Source: a virus
Virus record (IMG/VR): IMGVR_UViG_3300031631_000026
Coordinates: 1 to 24,336 of that record
DNA length: 24,336 nucleotides
Strand: one strand, 5' to 3'
Both the position numbers and the translations under genes were made by a program. Shown here piece by piece: positions 1 through 5,074 of the stretch. The notes below the pieces were generated by a model. It saw only the letters and a program-made list of their open reading frames with translations. It had not been told where the DNA came from and ran no database searches. Position 1 is the stretch's first letter, and every line of letters starts with the position of its first letter.

Positions 1-32
1 ATTGCCACTGCTATTTGTTCACTTATTTTCAT
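1..32 (-). CDS. Start of a small gene running off the left edge (partial)
   Basis: An ATG at 32-30 opens a frame reading MKISEQIAVA up to the window edge. It overlaps the end of the upstream 63-aa gene, whose TGA is at 21-19. The start lies inside a 19-bp sequence that is repeated exactly at the next gene start to the right (201-219), which supports it as a real translation start. Only ten codons are visible, so the product cannot be identified. Confidence 0.4.
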   Translation of the reverse strand, partial: MKISEQIAVA

Positions 33-210
33 TTTGTCTTATTTTTTCTTTGAATAATTCAGTTGCTTTTGTAGTCCATTCATCTAATGTTATATGCCTA
101 CGATGTATTCCGTCAGTCATGTAATCTAGTTTTAATAAACGCTCATCACATCTGGCTGAATATCTTACCGTATCGTCTATTTCTGTTCTTGTAATGTGTG
201 TTATTTTCAT
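19..210 (-). CDS. Small hypothetical phage protein (63 aa)
   Basis: I do not recognise this protein. It is 63 residues, charged, with no membrane segment and no cysteine pair that would suggest zinc binding. Its second half (about residues 40-63) looks helical and ends in a lysine/asparagine-rich tail. The ATG at 210 overlaps the stop of the preceding gene by four bases (ATGA), a usual sign of translational coupling in this operon. It is the second-last gene visible in the early/replication operon. It could be an accessory host-takeover or regulatory protein, but nothing in the sequence shows this. Confidence 0.6.
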   Translation of the reverse strand: MKITHITRTEIDDTVRYSARCDERLLKLDYMTDGIHRRHITLDEWTTKATELFKEKIRQNENK

Positions 211-398
211 TTTGTCTTACTTAAATATTCATTCAATACTTCTACTGCTAGTTCTAATTCTCTAAACGTTCCTAAGTATTTGCGTTTCACTCTTACTTTA
301 AACGTGTTCTGTACCGTTTTTATGATATATTCTGGCAGCTCTCCTGTGTGTTCGGTCGCTTGTTTTGGTGTTCCAAACATCATTGTGTAATTGTCCAT
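207..398 (-). CDS. Small protein with an AP2/Arm-domain-like pattern (63 aa)
   Basis: Residues about 30-60 read FKVRVKRKYLGTFRELEL and then a helix. This resembles the three-strand-plus-helix pattern of AP2 or integrase Arm DNA-binding domains, in which a strand of alternating basic residues is followed by LGxF and a helix starting with an acidic stretch. That is a pattern resemblance only; the usual conserved tryptophan is absent. The gene sits between the 238-aa replication-region gene (stop at 406) and another 63-aa gene whose start it overlaps. No membrane segment is present. A DNA-binding accessory role fits both fold pattern and context but is unproven. Confidence 0.55.
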   Translation of the reverse strand: MDNYTMMFGTPKQATEHTGELPEYIIKTVQNTFKVRVKRKYLGTFRELELAVEVLNEYLSKTK

Positions 399-405
399 AT
401 TGTTT

Positions 406-1122
406 TTATTTATTTAATATTTCAAGAGCTTGTTCTCTTAGGTTTACTTTTCCTTCCTTTAATTCTGTGTACAATTCGTTAATTAGATGCTCTCTGCAAG
501 CATTATCTATCTTAAAGTTTAAGGTAGTAGATGAGCCTGCATCATGATTAATAGAACCTCTTACTTTTCTTCTTAATTCTTTACGCTCTTCGGTTGTTAG
601 GTTTATAAATCCATTCGCTGCGAACCATTTGAACTGCATTTCAATACCAGATATTTGAAAAGGATTACTAAATCTATTCTTTGGCTCTTCAAAATTTAAC
701 CACTCTTCATATTTTGCAACCACCACATTCAATACATAATCTCTATGGTCAGCACTCCGATCTGTATTAGCTGAATTGTATTCTATTTGAATGGCTTGCT
801 TTTCTTGAAATAGTTTATTGCTTTTATAACCGTTCTTTTGCTTTCTATTATTCAACCAAGTAAACCAAGTCTTTGGATTTACTGCATATTGATCCCCTGT
901 GCGAACTCCTAATTTGAAAGCACTATCTACATCTTCATAAGACATCGTGCTGAATGAATCTGTTAAATCGTTGCTGAGTATGTTAGCCATTATACTAACA
1001 TCTGCATCGTTCTTGTTTTGGCTTAATTCAAAGAATGTCCTTCTGACTATGTTTCCACAGAAGATTAATAGACCTGGTGTTTGTTCTTTTCCGATTTCCA
1101 TAGCTCTATTTTTTAGTTTCAA
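406..1122 (-). CDS. Uncharacterised replication-region protein (238 aa)
   Basis: This 238-aa protein directly follows the replication initiator gene and overlaps its end. Two starts are possible: ATG at 1122, overlapping the initiator by 17 bases, or the internal ATG at 1101, leaving a short gap. It has no Walker A motif, so it is not a DnaC-type ATPase loader, and no nuclease or zinc motif that I can see. Residues about 55-90 contain AFKLGVRTGDQYAVNPKTWF followed by WLNNRKQK, a Trp-rich basic segment. Later parts are charged and helical. Position suggests a partner of the initiator, such as a non-ATPase helicase loader, but this is inference from context alone. Confidence 0.6.
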   Translation of the reverse strand: MKLKNRAMEIGKEQTPGLLIFCGNIVRRTFFELSQNKNDADVSIMANILSNDLTDSFSTMSYEDVDSAFKLGVRTGDQYAVNPKTWFTWLNNRKQKNGYKSNKLFQEKQAIQIEYNSANTDRSADHRDYVLNVVVAKYEEWLNFEEPKNRFSNPFQISGIEMQFKWFAANGFINLTTEERKELRRKVRGSINHDAGSSTTLNFKIDNACREHLINELYTELKEGKVNLREQALEILNK

Positions 1123-1942
1123 ATACTTTATTCATATCTAAGGCTTTAATTTCTTCTGACTTTTCTCCAAACATCTCAGGAAAGTACTTCTTAGCTAAGC
1201 TGACTGGCTCATTTTTGTTGTTGTAATTAGGTTTTGCAGTTCGCCCCCATTTGCTTGCTGATGCTTTCCATTTCTGCATTTGATTTTTTCCAACCTTCCA
1301 TCCATTACTTTCATAATATTCAAAAAAGTTAATAGCTTCTTTTATATCAAATCCCTTTTCTTTAAAATAGGCTTCTACTTCCTGTAAGTCTTTTGGTATT
1401 TTAGCCTTAATAATCTTTTTAGGTTTAATATCTTTAATTAAAATCTCATCTGAAGGAGGTAGAGAATTTTTATTCTCCTTTTCTTTTATTTCTTTATTAT
1501 TATTATTTATTATTATTTCTTTATTATTATTAATAGTTTTAGCGTTTTGGTAATTGTGCAGTTCGCGTTTCGCTAATGATAGATTTAGCGTTTCGCTAAT
1601 ACTAGTATTTACACATTGTATTATATTGTCATCACAAATAGAGAAATGAACTTTTGCAGGAACACCACGTAAAAAAGTCTTTATCATCCCAGCATCCTCT
1701 AATGTTTTAATACACCTCTTTTGTTTCCTGTATGATAGTGTTGTTACCTCTGTAAGTTGTTGGCTAGTGCAAAAGAAATAATCTTCACCACTTACGTCTA
1801 TTAGCATCCCTCTGCTATAAAAATAACCTTCACGACCTATCAACTCAGTTAAAAGTAAAGAAGGCTCTATACCTACTCTAAGTGCTAATGATTTGTTTAT
1901 TTGCCAAAATGCTGTCTGGCTTAAAAAGTTTCGTGCTTTCAT
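1106..1942 (-). CDS. Phage replication initiator (winged-helix N-terminus, replisome-organiser C-terminus)
   Basis: The 278-aa protein has an N-terminal helix-turn-helix/winged-helix region (about 1-105), beginning with FWQINKSLALRVGIEPSLLL and including SYRKQKRCIKTLEDAGMIKT as the recognition-helix area. A low-complexity Asn/Lys/Glu/Ile linker follows (about 130-165). The C-terminal domain (about 185-245) has FFEYYESNGWKVGKNQMQKW, a motif I associate with phage replisome-organiser proteins (lambda O / DnaD-like role) that bring the helicase to the origin. The linker-coding DNA is AT-rich and is flanked by three 23-bp-spaced repeats, so the origin probably lies inside the gene, as in lambda O. 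The ATG at 1942 is preceded by a roughly 105-base leader. An unknown 238-aa gene follows with overlap. Confidence 0.8.
   Translation of the reverse strand: MKARNFLSQTAFWQINKSLALRVGIEPSLLLTELIGREGYFYSRGMLIDVSGEDYFFCTSQQLTEVTTLSYRKQKRCIKTLEDAGMIKTFLRGVPAKVHFSICDDNIIQCVNTSISETLNLSLAKRELHNYQNAKTINNNKEIIINNNNKEIKEKENKNSLPPSDEILIKDIKPKKIIKAKIPKDLQEVEAYFKEKGFDIKEAINFFEYYESNGWKVGKNQMQKWKASASKWGRTAKPNYNNKNEPVSLAKKYFPEMFGEKSEEIKALDMNKVFETKK
1490..1536. other. AT-only tract, candidate DNA unwinding element
   Basis: This stretch within the initiator gene is almost entirely A and T, made of TTA/ATT-type trinucleotide runs broken by a few C or G. It encodes the Asn/Ile/Lys linker of the initiator. It lies immediately beside the three iteron-like repeats at 1539-1599. 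In lambda, iterons in gene O are followed by an AT-rich region that melts at initiation. The same adjacency here suggests a duplex-unwinding element. The alternative is simple low-complexity drift in a disordered linker. Confidence 0.5.
1539..1599. repeat. Three dyad iterons at 23-bp spacing: candidate phage origin
   Basis: Three 15-bp units share the form TTAGCG-TTT-CGCTAA. They are at 1539-1553 (two mismatches in the right arm), 1562-1576 (one mismatch in the left arm) and 1585-1599 (perfect inverted repeat). Their starts are exactly 23 bp apart, about two helical turns, so a bound protein would lie on one DNA face. Because 23 is not a multiple of three, the copies are read in different frames by the initiator gene (ISETL, LAKRE, YQNAK), so similarity is kept at DNA level and not by the protein. 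This matches the lambda ori design of imperfect palindromic iterons inside O. Initiator binding is inferred. Confidence 0.7.
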
Positions 1943-1968
1943 GATTTATCAAATTAAATCTTTGATAT

Positions 1969-2047
1969 AAAAAAAACCCATTTCGTTGAGGTGGACGGCT
2001 CGCAGAAATAGGCTTTTAGGAAAATGCTTTAAGTATCGCGTCCACTC
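1969..2047 (-). ncRNA. Structured leader RNA or small RNA upstream of the initiator gene
   Basis: The untranslated stretch between the HTH gene and the initiator can fold. Arms at 2039-2045 and 1991-1997 form a perfect 7-bp stem (GTGGACG with CGTCCAC), extended by two pairs past a bulged C. Inside, 2012-2027 forms a GC/TTTT-AAAA/GC hairpin with a three-base loop. A run of eight T on the minus strand (1976-1969) follows the last paired arm, and a TATATTTG promoter box lies just upstream (2056-2063). This could be a small RNA of about 75 nt, or an attenuator or structured 5' UTR. The fold also works on the plus strand, so the strand rests on the promoter and T-run. I recognise no named family. 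Confidence 0.45.
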
Positions 2048-2055
2048 GATAGGTA

Positions 2056-2063
2056 CAAATATA
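2056..2063 (-). promoter_or_regulatory. Bacteroidetes-type -7 box upstream of the initiator leader
   Basis: The minus strand reads TATATTTG, a perfect match to the Bacteroidetes -7 consensus TAnnTTTG. A convincing -33 TTG at the normal distance is missing; the upstream DNA is T-rich (GTTAAATATATTTTTTG). Transcription would start near 2049 and read through the foldable leader into the replication initiator. Confidence 0.5.
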
Positions 2064-2100
2064 CAAAAAATATATTTAACACCGCATTTTAATCAATAGC

Positions 2101-2307
2101 TTATGAAATACTATTGATAATACTCTCCTTAGATTCCTTTGATACCCTAGAGAATAGTGGTACATACTTATAAAAGAATGTAACATCTCTACAGATCTTA
2201 TCTATGGTTGGTCTGGACAATCCAGTTGCCCTTATAAGTTCAGACTTACTCTCAAACTTTGATTTTATCCACTTTTCCTGTGGTGTGTTAGCTTCAAATG
2301 TCTTCAT
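2101..2307 (-). CDS. Small helix-turn-helix protein (68 aa)
   Basis: Residues about 18-40 read SKSELIRATGLSRPTIDKIC, a clear helix-turn-helix pattern: helix, Gly-Leu-Ser turn, then a recognition helix with Arg-Pro-Thr. The rest is a short basic/aromatic segment and a serine-rich tail. There is no dimerisation or peptidase domain, so it is a minimal Cro-like or MarR-fragment-like DNA-binding protein. It sits between the SSB-like gene and the leader/initiator gene. It could control early transcription, including the promoter at 2056-2063 just downstream, but that target is inference. Confidence 0.65.
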   Translation of the reverse strand: MKTFEANTPQEKWIKSKFESKSELIRATGLSRPTIDKICRDVTFFYKYVPLFSRVSKESKESIINSIS

Positions 2308-2334
2308 AGTGTTAGTGGGTATTAAATAATAGAA

Positions 2335-2349
2335 ACGCTCTTAGAACGT
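2335..2349. promoter_or_regulatory. 15-bp dyad between SSB-like and HTH genes
   Basis: The short intergenic sequence contains a palindrome-like site of the form ACGnTCTnAGAnCGT. On the minus strand it is followed by a weak T-rich run (TTTCTATTATTT). It could be an operator for the adjacent HTH protein or a weak terminator/attenuator after the SSB-like gene. The stem would be only about six pairs with a three-base loop, so termination would be weak. Confidence 0.3.
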
Positions 2350-2350
2350 A

Positions 2351-2824
2351 TTAAAATGGTAGGTTATCCTCGCCAACTTCTTTAGCCTTTATTTCATTCC
2401 ACTGCTTGGGTAACTGCACCTCAGAATTACCATTAACAAATGATACAAATCTTTCTGCTGTTTTCAGTACATCTACTTCCGTTGGTTTTAATTGAGGATT
2501 GATAGCATGGAAATCTACTGATGCCTTTAACATAGACTGTCTTACAATCTTGTTCTGTACATCGTCTGACTTACCACCCGAGAAACCTCCTTTAAATCCT
2601 TGTGATTGGTAAACTGGTTTGACTTTTGGAAACTTGCCTCCTGTATATTCATACTCCGTTTCAGCTCCGACCTCGAACTTGTTCTGGTCTTTGTTCTTTC
2701 CTGAGTATTCACCCACATCTCCATTTTGGAATACTACTTCGAATTTGTACATTAGTCCATAGGATCCATCCCATGTACCATTTGCTTGTACACTCATTAC
2801 TTTACTCTTTTTTACTTCTGCCAT
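2351..2824 (-). CDS. SSB-like single-stranded DNA-binding protein (157 aa)
   Basis: The protein ends in EVGEDNLPF, the acidic-plus-hydrophobic tip (compare DDDIPF of E. coli SSB) that SSB proteins use to recruit replication partners. Residues 1-70 alternate strands and glycine (MYKFEVVFQNGDVGEYSG, then EYEYTGGKFPKV), which fits an OB-fold. A Gly/Ser/Lys segment (about 73-88) follows, then a helix with IVRQSMLKASVDF. It would coat single-stranded DNA during phage replication. The gene lies upstream of the HTH and initiator genes, consistent with a replication module. The start at 2824 is preceded by a promoter-like site about 20 bases upstream. Assignment rests on the tail and overall pattern, not on a search. 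Confidence 0.7.
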   Translation of the reverse strand: MAEVKKSKVMSVQANGTWDGSYGLMYKFEVVFQNGDVGEYSGKNKDQNKFEVGAETEYEYTGGKFPKVKPVYQSQGFKGGFSGGKSDDVQNKIVRQSMLKASVDFHAINPQLKPTEVDVLKTAERFVSFVNGNSEVQLPKQWNEIKAKEVGEDNLPF

Positions 2825-2843
2825 GATTTCTGTTTTTGCTAAT

Positions 2844-2872
2844 ATACAAATATTAATTTATATATTAAAGTT
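2844..2872 (-). promoter_or_regulatory. Promoter-like site before the SSB-like gene
   Basis: On the minus strand AACTTT (2872-2867) is followed after 16 bases by TTTGTAT (2850-2844), with AAtaTTTG as a near match to the TAnnTTTG -7 box. The same two elements occur with a 14-base gap before the chaperone and scaffold genes. The ATG of the SSB-like gene is 20 bases downstream. Confidence 0.45.
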
Positions 2873-2877
2873 TATTA

Positions 2878-3117
2878 CTAGTTGTTTTCTTTTATAATAA
2901 GTTTAATCACTTCCTTATTTGAAAGCTTATCATATAGCCAGTCAGGAAATTCAAAGTCATAACTTAATGATTTATCCTGCTCTTGGACTTCTGTAATAGT
3001 TGTGAACTTCTTTGATAAGAATGTCATATCTACTGCACCTCGGCTAAATTTAATTGCATAGCTCTTTTCTGTATCGCAATTCTCTACCCATTGTGCTTTG
3101 TCTAGTCTAATTTTCAT
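2878..3117 (-). CDS. Small hypothetical protein (79 aa)
   Basis: I do not recognise this protein. It is 79 residues, begins MKIRLDKAQWVE, and alternates strands and charged turns in its first half. Its C-terminal third (FPDWLYDKLSNKEVIKLIIK) is probably a helix. There is no signal peptide, membrane segment or metal-binding motif. It lies in the run of small early genes between the zinc-ribbon gene (stop at 3133) and the SSB-like gene, so it is co-transcribed with them. A replication or host-modulation role would be a guess. Confidence 0.55.
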   Translation of the reverse strand: MKIRLDKAQWVENCDTEKSYAIKFSRGAVDMTFLSKKFTTITEVQEQDKSLSYDFEFPDWLYDKLSNKEVIKLIIKENN

Positions 3118-3132
3118 GTTGTTTTTGTTAAG

Positions 3133-3351
3133 TTAAACAACTTGTCCATCTGGATATTTAGTTGCTCTTGGAATATAATCATCTCCAGAAGTCTTAGCAC
3201 ATTTTTTGCACTTAATGTTAGGTATTACTTCTGTATGGAAAAAGTCATCATCATACCCACCTTCTAACAATTGATTGTTTTTGCAGTGTTCACATACCAT
3301 TAATGCTGTAAAATCTCTTCTGCTTTGGCTTTTAATTTCTTGTATTTTCAT
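3133..3351 (-). CDS. Small zinc-ribbon protein (72 aa)
   Basis: Two CxxC pairs are visible: CEHC at about residues 20-23 and CKKC at about 48-51. They are separated by a Gly/Asp-rich loop containing GGYDDDFFHTEVIPNIKC. This is a treble-clef or zinc-ribbon layout with four Cys ligands. The overall form (MKIQEIKSQSRRDFTALMVC at the start, TKYPDGQVV at the end) resembles short zinc-ribbon proteins found in many Bacteroidetes and other phages, whose function is unknown. The gene overlaps the 3' end of the upstream HTH gene (stop at 3332) by 20 bases. DNA or RNA binding is plausible. Confidence 0.7.
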   Translation of the reverse strand: MKIQEIKSQSRRDFTALMVCEHCKNNQLLEGGYDDDFFHTEVIPNIKCKKCAKTSGDDYIPRATKYPDGQVV

Positions 3352-3553
3352 AAACGTATTGTGTTATAGTGGTTTTAGTTCCCCACCGATTAGAAATAGT
3401 AATGTTAACTCCTTTGATTGTATGTCCTTCATCTCTTAGAATAAAGATGTAAGCTGCCAGTCTAGTATTCCCTAAATCCTGAATAGCTTGTAGTGAGGTT
3501 ATACTTCCGTACTGCTTCAAATAAGCCAGTAGTCTAGTCTTATGCGTAGCCAT
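3332..3553 (-). CDS. Helix-turn-helix protein (73 aa)
   Basis: From the ATG at 3553 the protein reads MATHKTRLLAYLKQYGSITS, then LQAIQDLGNTRLAAYIFILR. This is a winged-helix pattern with one helix (about 3-14), a second starting at the SITS turn and a recognition helix with TRLAA. It resembles the short HTH proteins in phage early regions that start with a 'yL..GsiT..qA' motif. I chose this start, not the ATG 13 codons upstream, because it overlaps the stop of the previous gene in a TAATG junction, as at other junctions here. It lies in the early operon and may regulate transcription. Confidence 0.65.
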   Translation of the reverse strand: MATHKTRLLAYLKQYGSITSLQAIQDLGNTRLAAYIFILRDEGHTIKGVNITISNRWGTKTTITQYVYENTRN

Positions 3554-3756
3554 TATAGTGTAGGGTTTTTGGGTCTGCCTAAAGCTACCCATTGTTCTAC
3601 CGTACCACCGTTGAATAATGTAATCTCACCAGATAACCACTTGGATCTCTCTTCGTGCCACTGTTGATGTTCTGCATCTACTTGACGTCCTAGTTCTGAA
3701 TCGTGTGCATTGCCTCTGAATACACTCTCGATAAATTGATTGAATAATCTGCTCAT
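3553..3756 (-). CDS. Small hypothetical protein (67 aa)
   Basis: I do not recognise this protein. It is 67 residues, with an acidic/histidine-rich middle (DAEHQQWHEERSKWL) and a Gly-rich stretch, LFNGGTVEQW. There is no membrane segment or cysteine. Both of its ends are TAATG-type junctions: its start overlaps the stop of the upstream 79-aa gene, and its stop overlaps the start of the HTH gene. It is thus tightly coupled within the early operon. The two Trp/His segments could form a small helical domain, but no function can be read from the sequence. Confidence 0.6.
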   Translation of the reverse strand: MSRLFNQFIESVFRGNAHDSELGRQVDAEHQQWHEERSKWLSGEITLFNGGTVEQWVALGRPKNPTL

Positions 3757-3995
3757 TATATGTCGTTTAATAATTCGTTAAGTTCTGCTACTCCATGAAA
3801 CACATTAAAGATAACACCTACACTCTCATCAGTAGAATATAAGTAATACACTACATTGTAAGCCTCACCTAGTTTCAATTCTGATATGAATGATTCTCTA
3901 GTTAAAGATTGAATTATAGCCTCTTTAATGTGAGGATATTCCAACTCATCTAATTTAGTCTTGTACTCTGGTTTAATTCTTTCTAGTAAGTTCAT
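3756..3995 (-). CDS. Small hypothetical protein, first gene of the early operon (79 aa)
   Basis: I do not recognise this protein. It begins MNLLERIKPEYKTKLDELEY and continues as helix (about 20-40), then strand-like YNVVYYLYS and VGVIFNVFHG segments, and ends in a helix. It is acidic and has no membrane segment. It is the first gene after the promoter at 4039-4070, so it should be made early. It is coupled to the next gene by a TAATG overlap at its stop. First-position early genes in phages often act on the host, but there is no direct evidence here. Confidence 0.6.
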   Translation of the reverse strand: MNLLERIKPEYKTKLDELEYPHIKEAIIQSLTRESFISELKLGEAYNVVYYLYSTDESVGVIFNVFHGVAELNELLNDI

Positions 3996-4038
3996 TCGTT
4001 CTGTTATTTACATCTAAGCTTATTCGCTTTCGATAGAA

Positions 4039-4070
4039 CAAATATAGTAAATTTATTTTACATATAGCAA
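4039..4070 (-). promoter_or_regulatory. Early promoter, Bacteroidetes type
   Basis: On the minus strand, TTG at 4070-4068 is followed after 21 bases by TATATTTG at 4046-4039. This fits the flavobacterial consensus TTG-N17-23-TAnnTTTG. The start would fall near 4032, giving a leader of about 37 bases before the ATG at 3995. It lies in the 124-base gap between the lysis cassette and the early genes, where an early promoter is expected. Confidence 0.65.
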
Positions 4071-4085
4071 CATATTAAAGTTTAT

Positions 4086-4103
4086 TATAAAATTATTTTT
4101 ATA
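4086..4103. promoter_or_regulatory. AT-only inverted repeat upstream of the early promoter
   Basis: A perfect 7-bp inverted repeat, TATAAAA with TTTTATA separated by four bases, sits 16 bases upstream of the -33 element. It could be an operator or an UP-like element. On the minus strand a T7 run (4112-4106) follows the end of the last lysis gene, without a GC stem, so there is no convincing terminator here. Confidence 0.3.
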
Positions 4104-4119
4104 TATGCAATCAAAAAAA

Positions 4120-4338
4120 CTATCTTTGGAATACTGAAAAGCATAAAGGTAGCACTGCAATGAAGGAAAGTAGTACATTATACTCATTCAATCCATTCAT
4201 TGCCATATCTGAAACGGATGCTGTAACTAATACTCCTGAAACAGATCTCTTTGCACTCCATTTCTTTTGCCTCTGACCTTCTTTAAAAACATCTGACAAT
4301 TTACCAACACTAATAAAGGCTTGTTTTAAACCTACCAC
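4120..4338 (-). CDS. Small membrane-associated protein at the end of the lysis cassette (72 aa)
   Basis: This 72-residue protein has a basic N-terminal half (KEGQRQKKWSAKRSV). A hydrophobic C-terminal stretch, LLSFIAVLPLCFSVF (about 56-70), is long enough for one membrane pass. The start is GTG at 4338, overlapping the stop of the preceding single-TM gene by seven bases; no earlier ATG is available. It is the last gene before the early promoter region. Small TM proteins clustered with an endolysin are usually holin, antiholin or spanin-like parts. Which of these it is cannot be decided from the sequence. Confidence 0.5.
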   Translation of the reverse strand: MVGLKQAFISVGKLSDVFKEGQRQKKWSAKRSVSGVLVTASVSDMAMNGLNEYNVLLSFIAVLPLCFSVFQR

Positions 4339-4490
4339 TTATTTTTGTCTTTAATAAATAAATTAATAAACGTGTCTATCTTGCCGAATACTGCATTATC
4401 TTCTTCGGTTGGTGTAAGATTAACTACTACCTTAATAAACGCTAATAAGGCTACTAAAAGAGCCATCCAGTTGCTTGCTATAAATTCCAT
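4332..4490 (-). CDS. Holin-like single-TM small protein (52 aa, short ORF)
   Basis: An ATG at 4490 opens a 52-aa protein starting MEFIASNWMALLVALLAFIK. It has one clear membrane helix (about 8-25), followed by a short soluble part with NLTPTEEDNAVFGKIDTFIN and a basic end (KDKNKW). The N-out TM plus 'LTPTxxDd..fgkiD.f' tail resembles small holin-like proteins in many phages. The gene lies ten bases after the M15 peptidase stop. It is one of at least three small TM genes in this cassette, so it may work as holin, antiholin or pinholin partner. Confidence 0.65.
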   Translation of the reverse strand: MEFIASNWMALLVALLAFIKVVVNLTPTEEDNAVFGKIDTFINLFIKDKNKW

Positions 4491-4500
4491 AGTGTTTGTT

Positions 4501-4851
4501 TTAATACATCCAAATTACTTCTTGTGGTAATTCTCGATCTGTATCTGCGTGAATAAATGTTTTTGCTATTCCTATCCTTGTAAATCCTACTGCTAATAAA
4601 GCATCTAAGATTAGTAATCTATTGTGTGATGTGCTACAAGCTATATCAACTGCCGTGCCTCTTAAATGTGCCGAGTTCTTTTTGCCACCTTCTTCCTCAT
4701 TGTTAGCCTCACATCTCCAGCTTGAATTAAGACTAAACGGAGTGTTGGCTATTCCCCGGGCTAACTCTAAATCAATTAACAGATCTTTATCCATCTTATC
4801 AAAACAGTTACCACAACAACAATGAAATTCAGATTCTTTAAAGTGCTTCAT
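4501..4851 (-). CDS. Endolysin, M15-family peptidase (116 aa)
   Basis: The 116-aa protein carries the M15 zinc-peptidase signature: SAHLRGTAVDI at 60-70, with H62 and D69 as zinc ligands, and a later HAD at 101-103 giving the third ligand, H101. The N-terminus FKESEFHC, with cysteines at 11-13 and 16, is common in Bacteroidetes phage members. The family cuts peptide cross-links of peptidoglycan (D-Ala-D-Ala carboxypeptidase or L,D-endopeptidase). There is no signal peptide, so release needs a holin, and small TM genes flank it. Its ATG overlaps the stop of the upstream 49-aa TM gene by four bases (ATGA). The length is normal for a single-domain phage enzyme. Confidence 0.88.
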   Translation of the reverse strand: MKHFKESEFHCCCGNCFDKMDKDLLIDLELARGIANTPFSLNSSWRCEANNEEEGGKKNSAHLRGTAVDIACSTSHNRLLILDALLAVGFTRIGIAKTFIHADTDRELPQEVIWMY

Positions 4852-4997
4852 TCTTTCTCTCTGAGTTTTTTAATATTGTAAATTAAGGCTGACATTAAGA
4901 CAAGGATTGTTAATATAGATTCTATCTCTATGAAGCCTATTGTCAAAGCTCCTACGTTTATCGTGTTAAAAATCACAAAGTCTAATTTTTCTTGCAT
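4848..4997 (-). CDS. Holin candidate, short two-TM-like protein (49 aa, short ORF)
   Basis: An ATG at 4997 opens a 49-aa frame starting MQEKLDFVIFNTINVGALTI. Nearly all of residues 7-40 is hydrophobic, broken by the acidic turn IEIES, so it may make two short membrane helices, or one long one (ESILTILVLMSALIYNI). The tail is basic (KKLREKE). It lies directly upstream of the M15 peptidase and overlaps its start by four bases, the classic holin-endolysin pair arrangement. I did not find a paralogue of it in the window. Confidence 0.65.
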   Translation of the reverse strand: MQEKLDFVIFNTINVGALTIGFIEIESILTILVLMSALIYNIKKLREKE

Positions 4998-5074
4998 CGG
5001 AGTTTTTTAAGATAGATTTTTAATTTCTCTTTATTCTCATCCTTGTTGTTCTTACTTCCTTTTGGCCTGCCCAT
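4982..5074 (-). CDS. Tiny basic protein with an AT-hook-like start (30 aa, short ORF)
   Basis: The frame from ATG 5074 gives a 30-aa peptide beginning MGRPKGSKNNKDENKEK and ending LKKLRCKKN. GRPKGSKN is an AT-hook-like minor-groove-binding motif, and the rest is strongly basic. It joins the connector gene upstream by a TAATG overlap and overlaps the holin candidate downstream by 16 bases in another frame, which fits the packing of this operon. It could bind DNA in the head or the cell. At this length a chance ORF is not excluded. Confidence 0.5.
   Translation of the reverse strand: MGRPKGSKNNKDENKEKLKIYLKKLRCKKN

Noticed and set aside
1490-1536. TTA/ATT repeats as a microsatellite or CRISPR-like array
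   Set aside because: There are no unique spacers between repeats; it is a low-complexity linker-coding tract, better read as part of the origin region.
4105-4115. T7 run after the last lysis gene as a terminator
   Set aside because: No GC-containing hairpin precedes the T run; only an AT-only inverted repeat lies beyond it.
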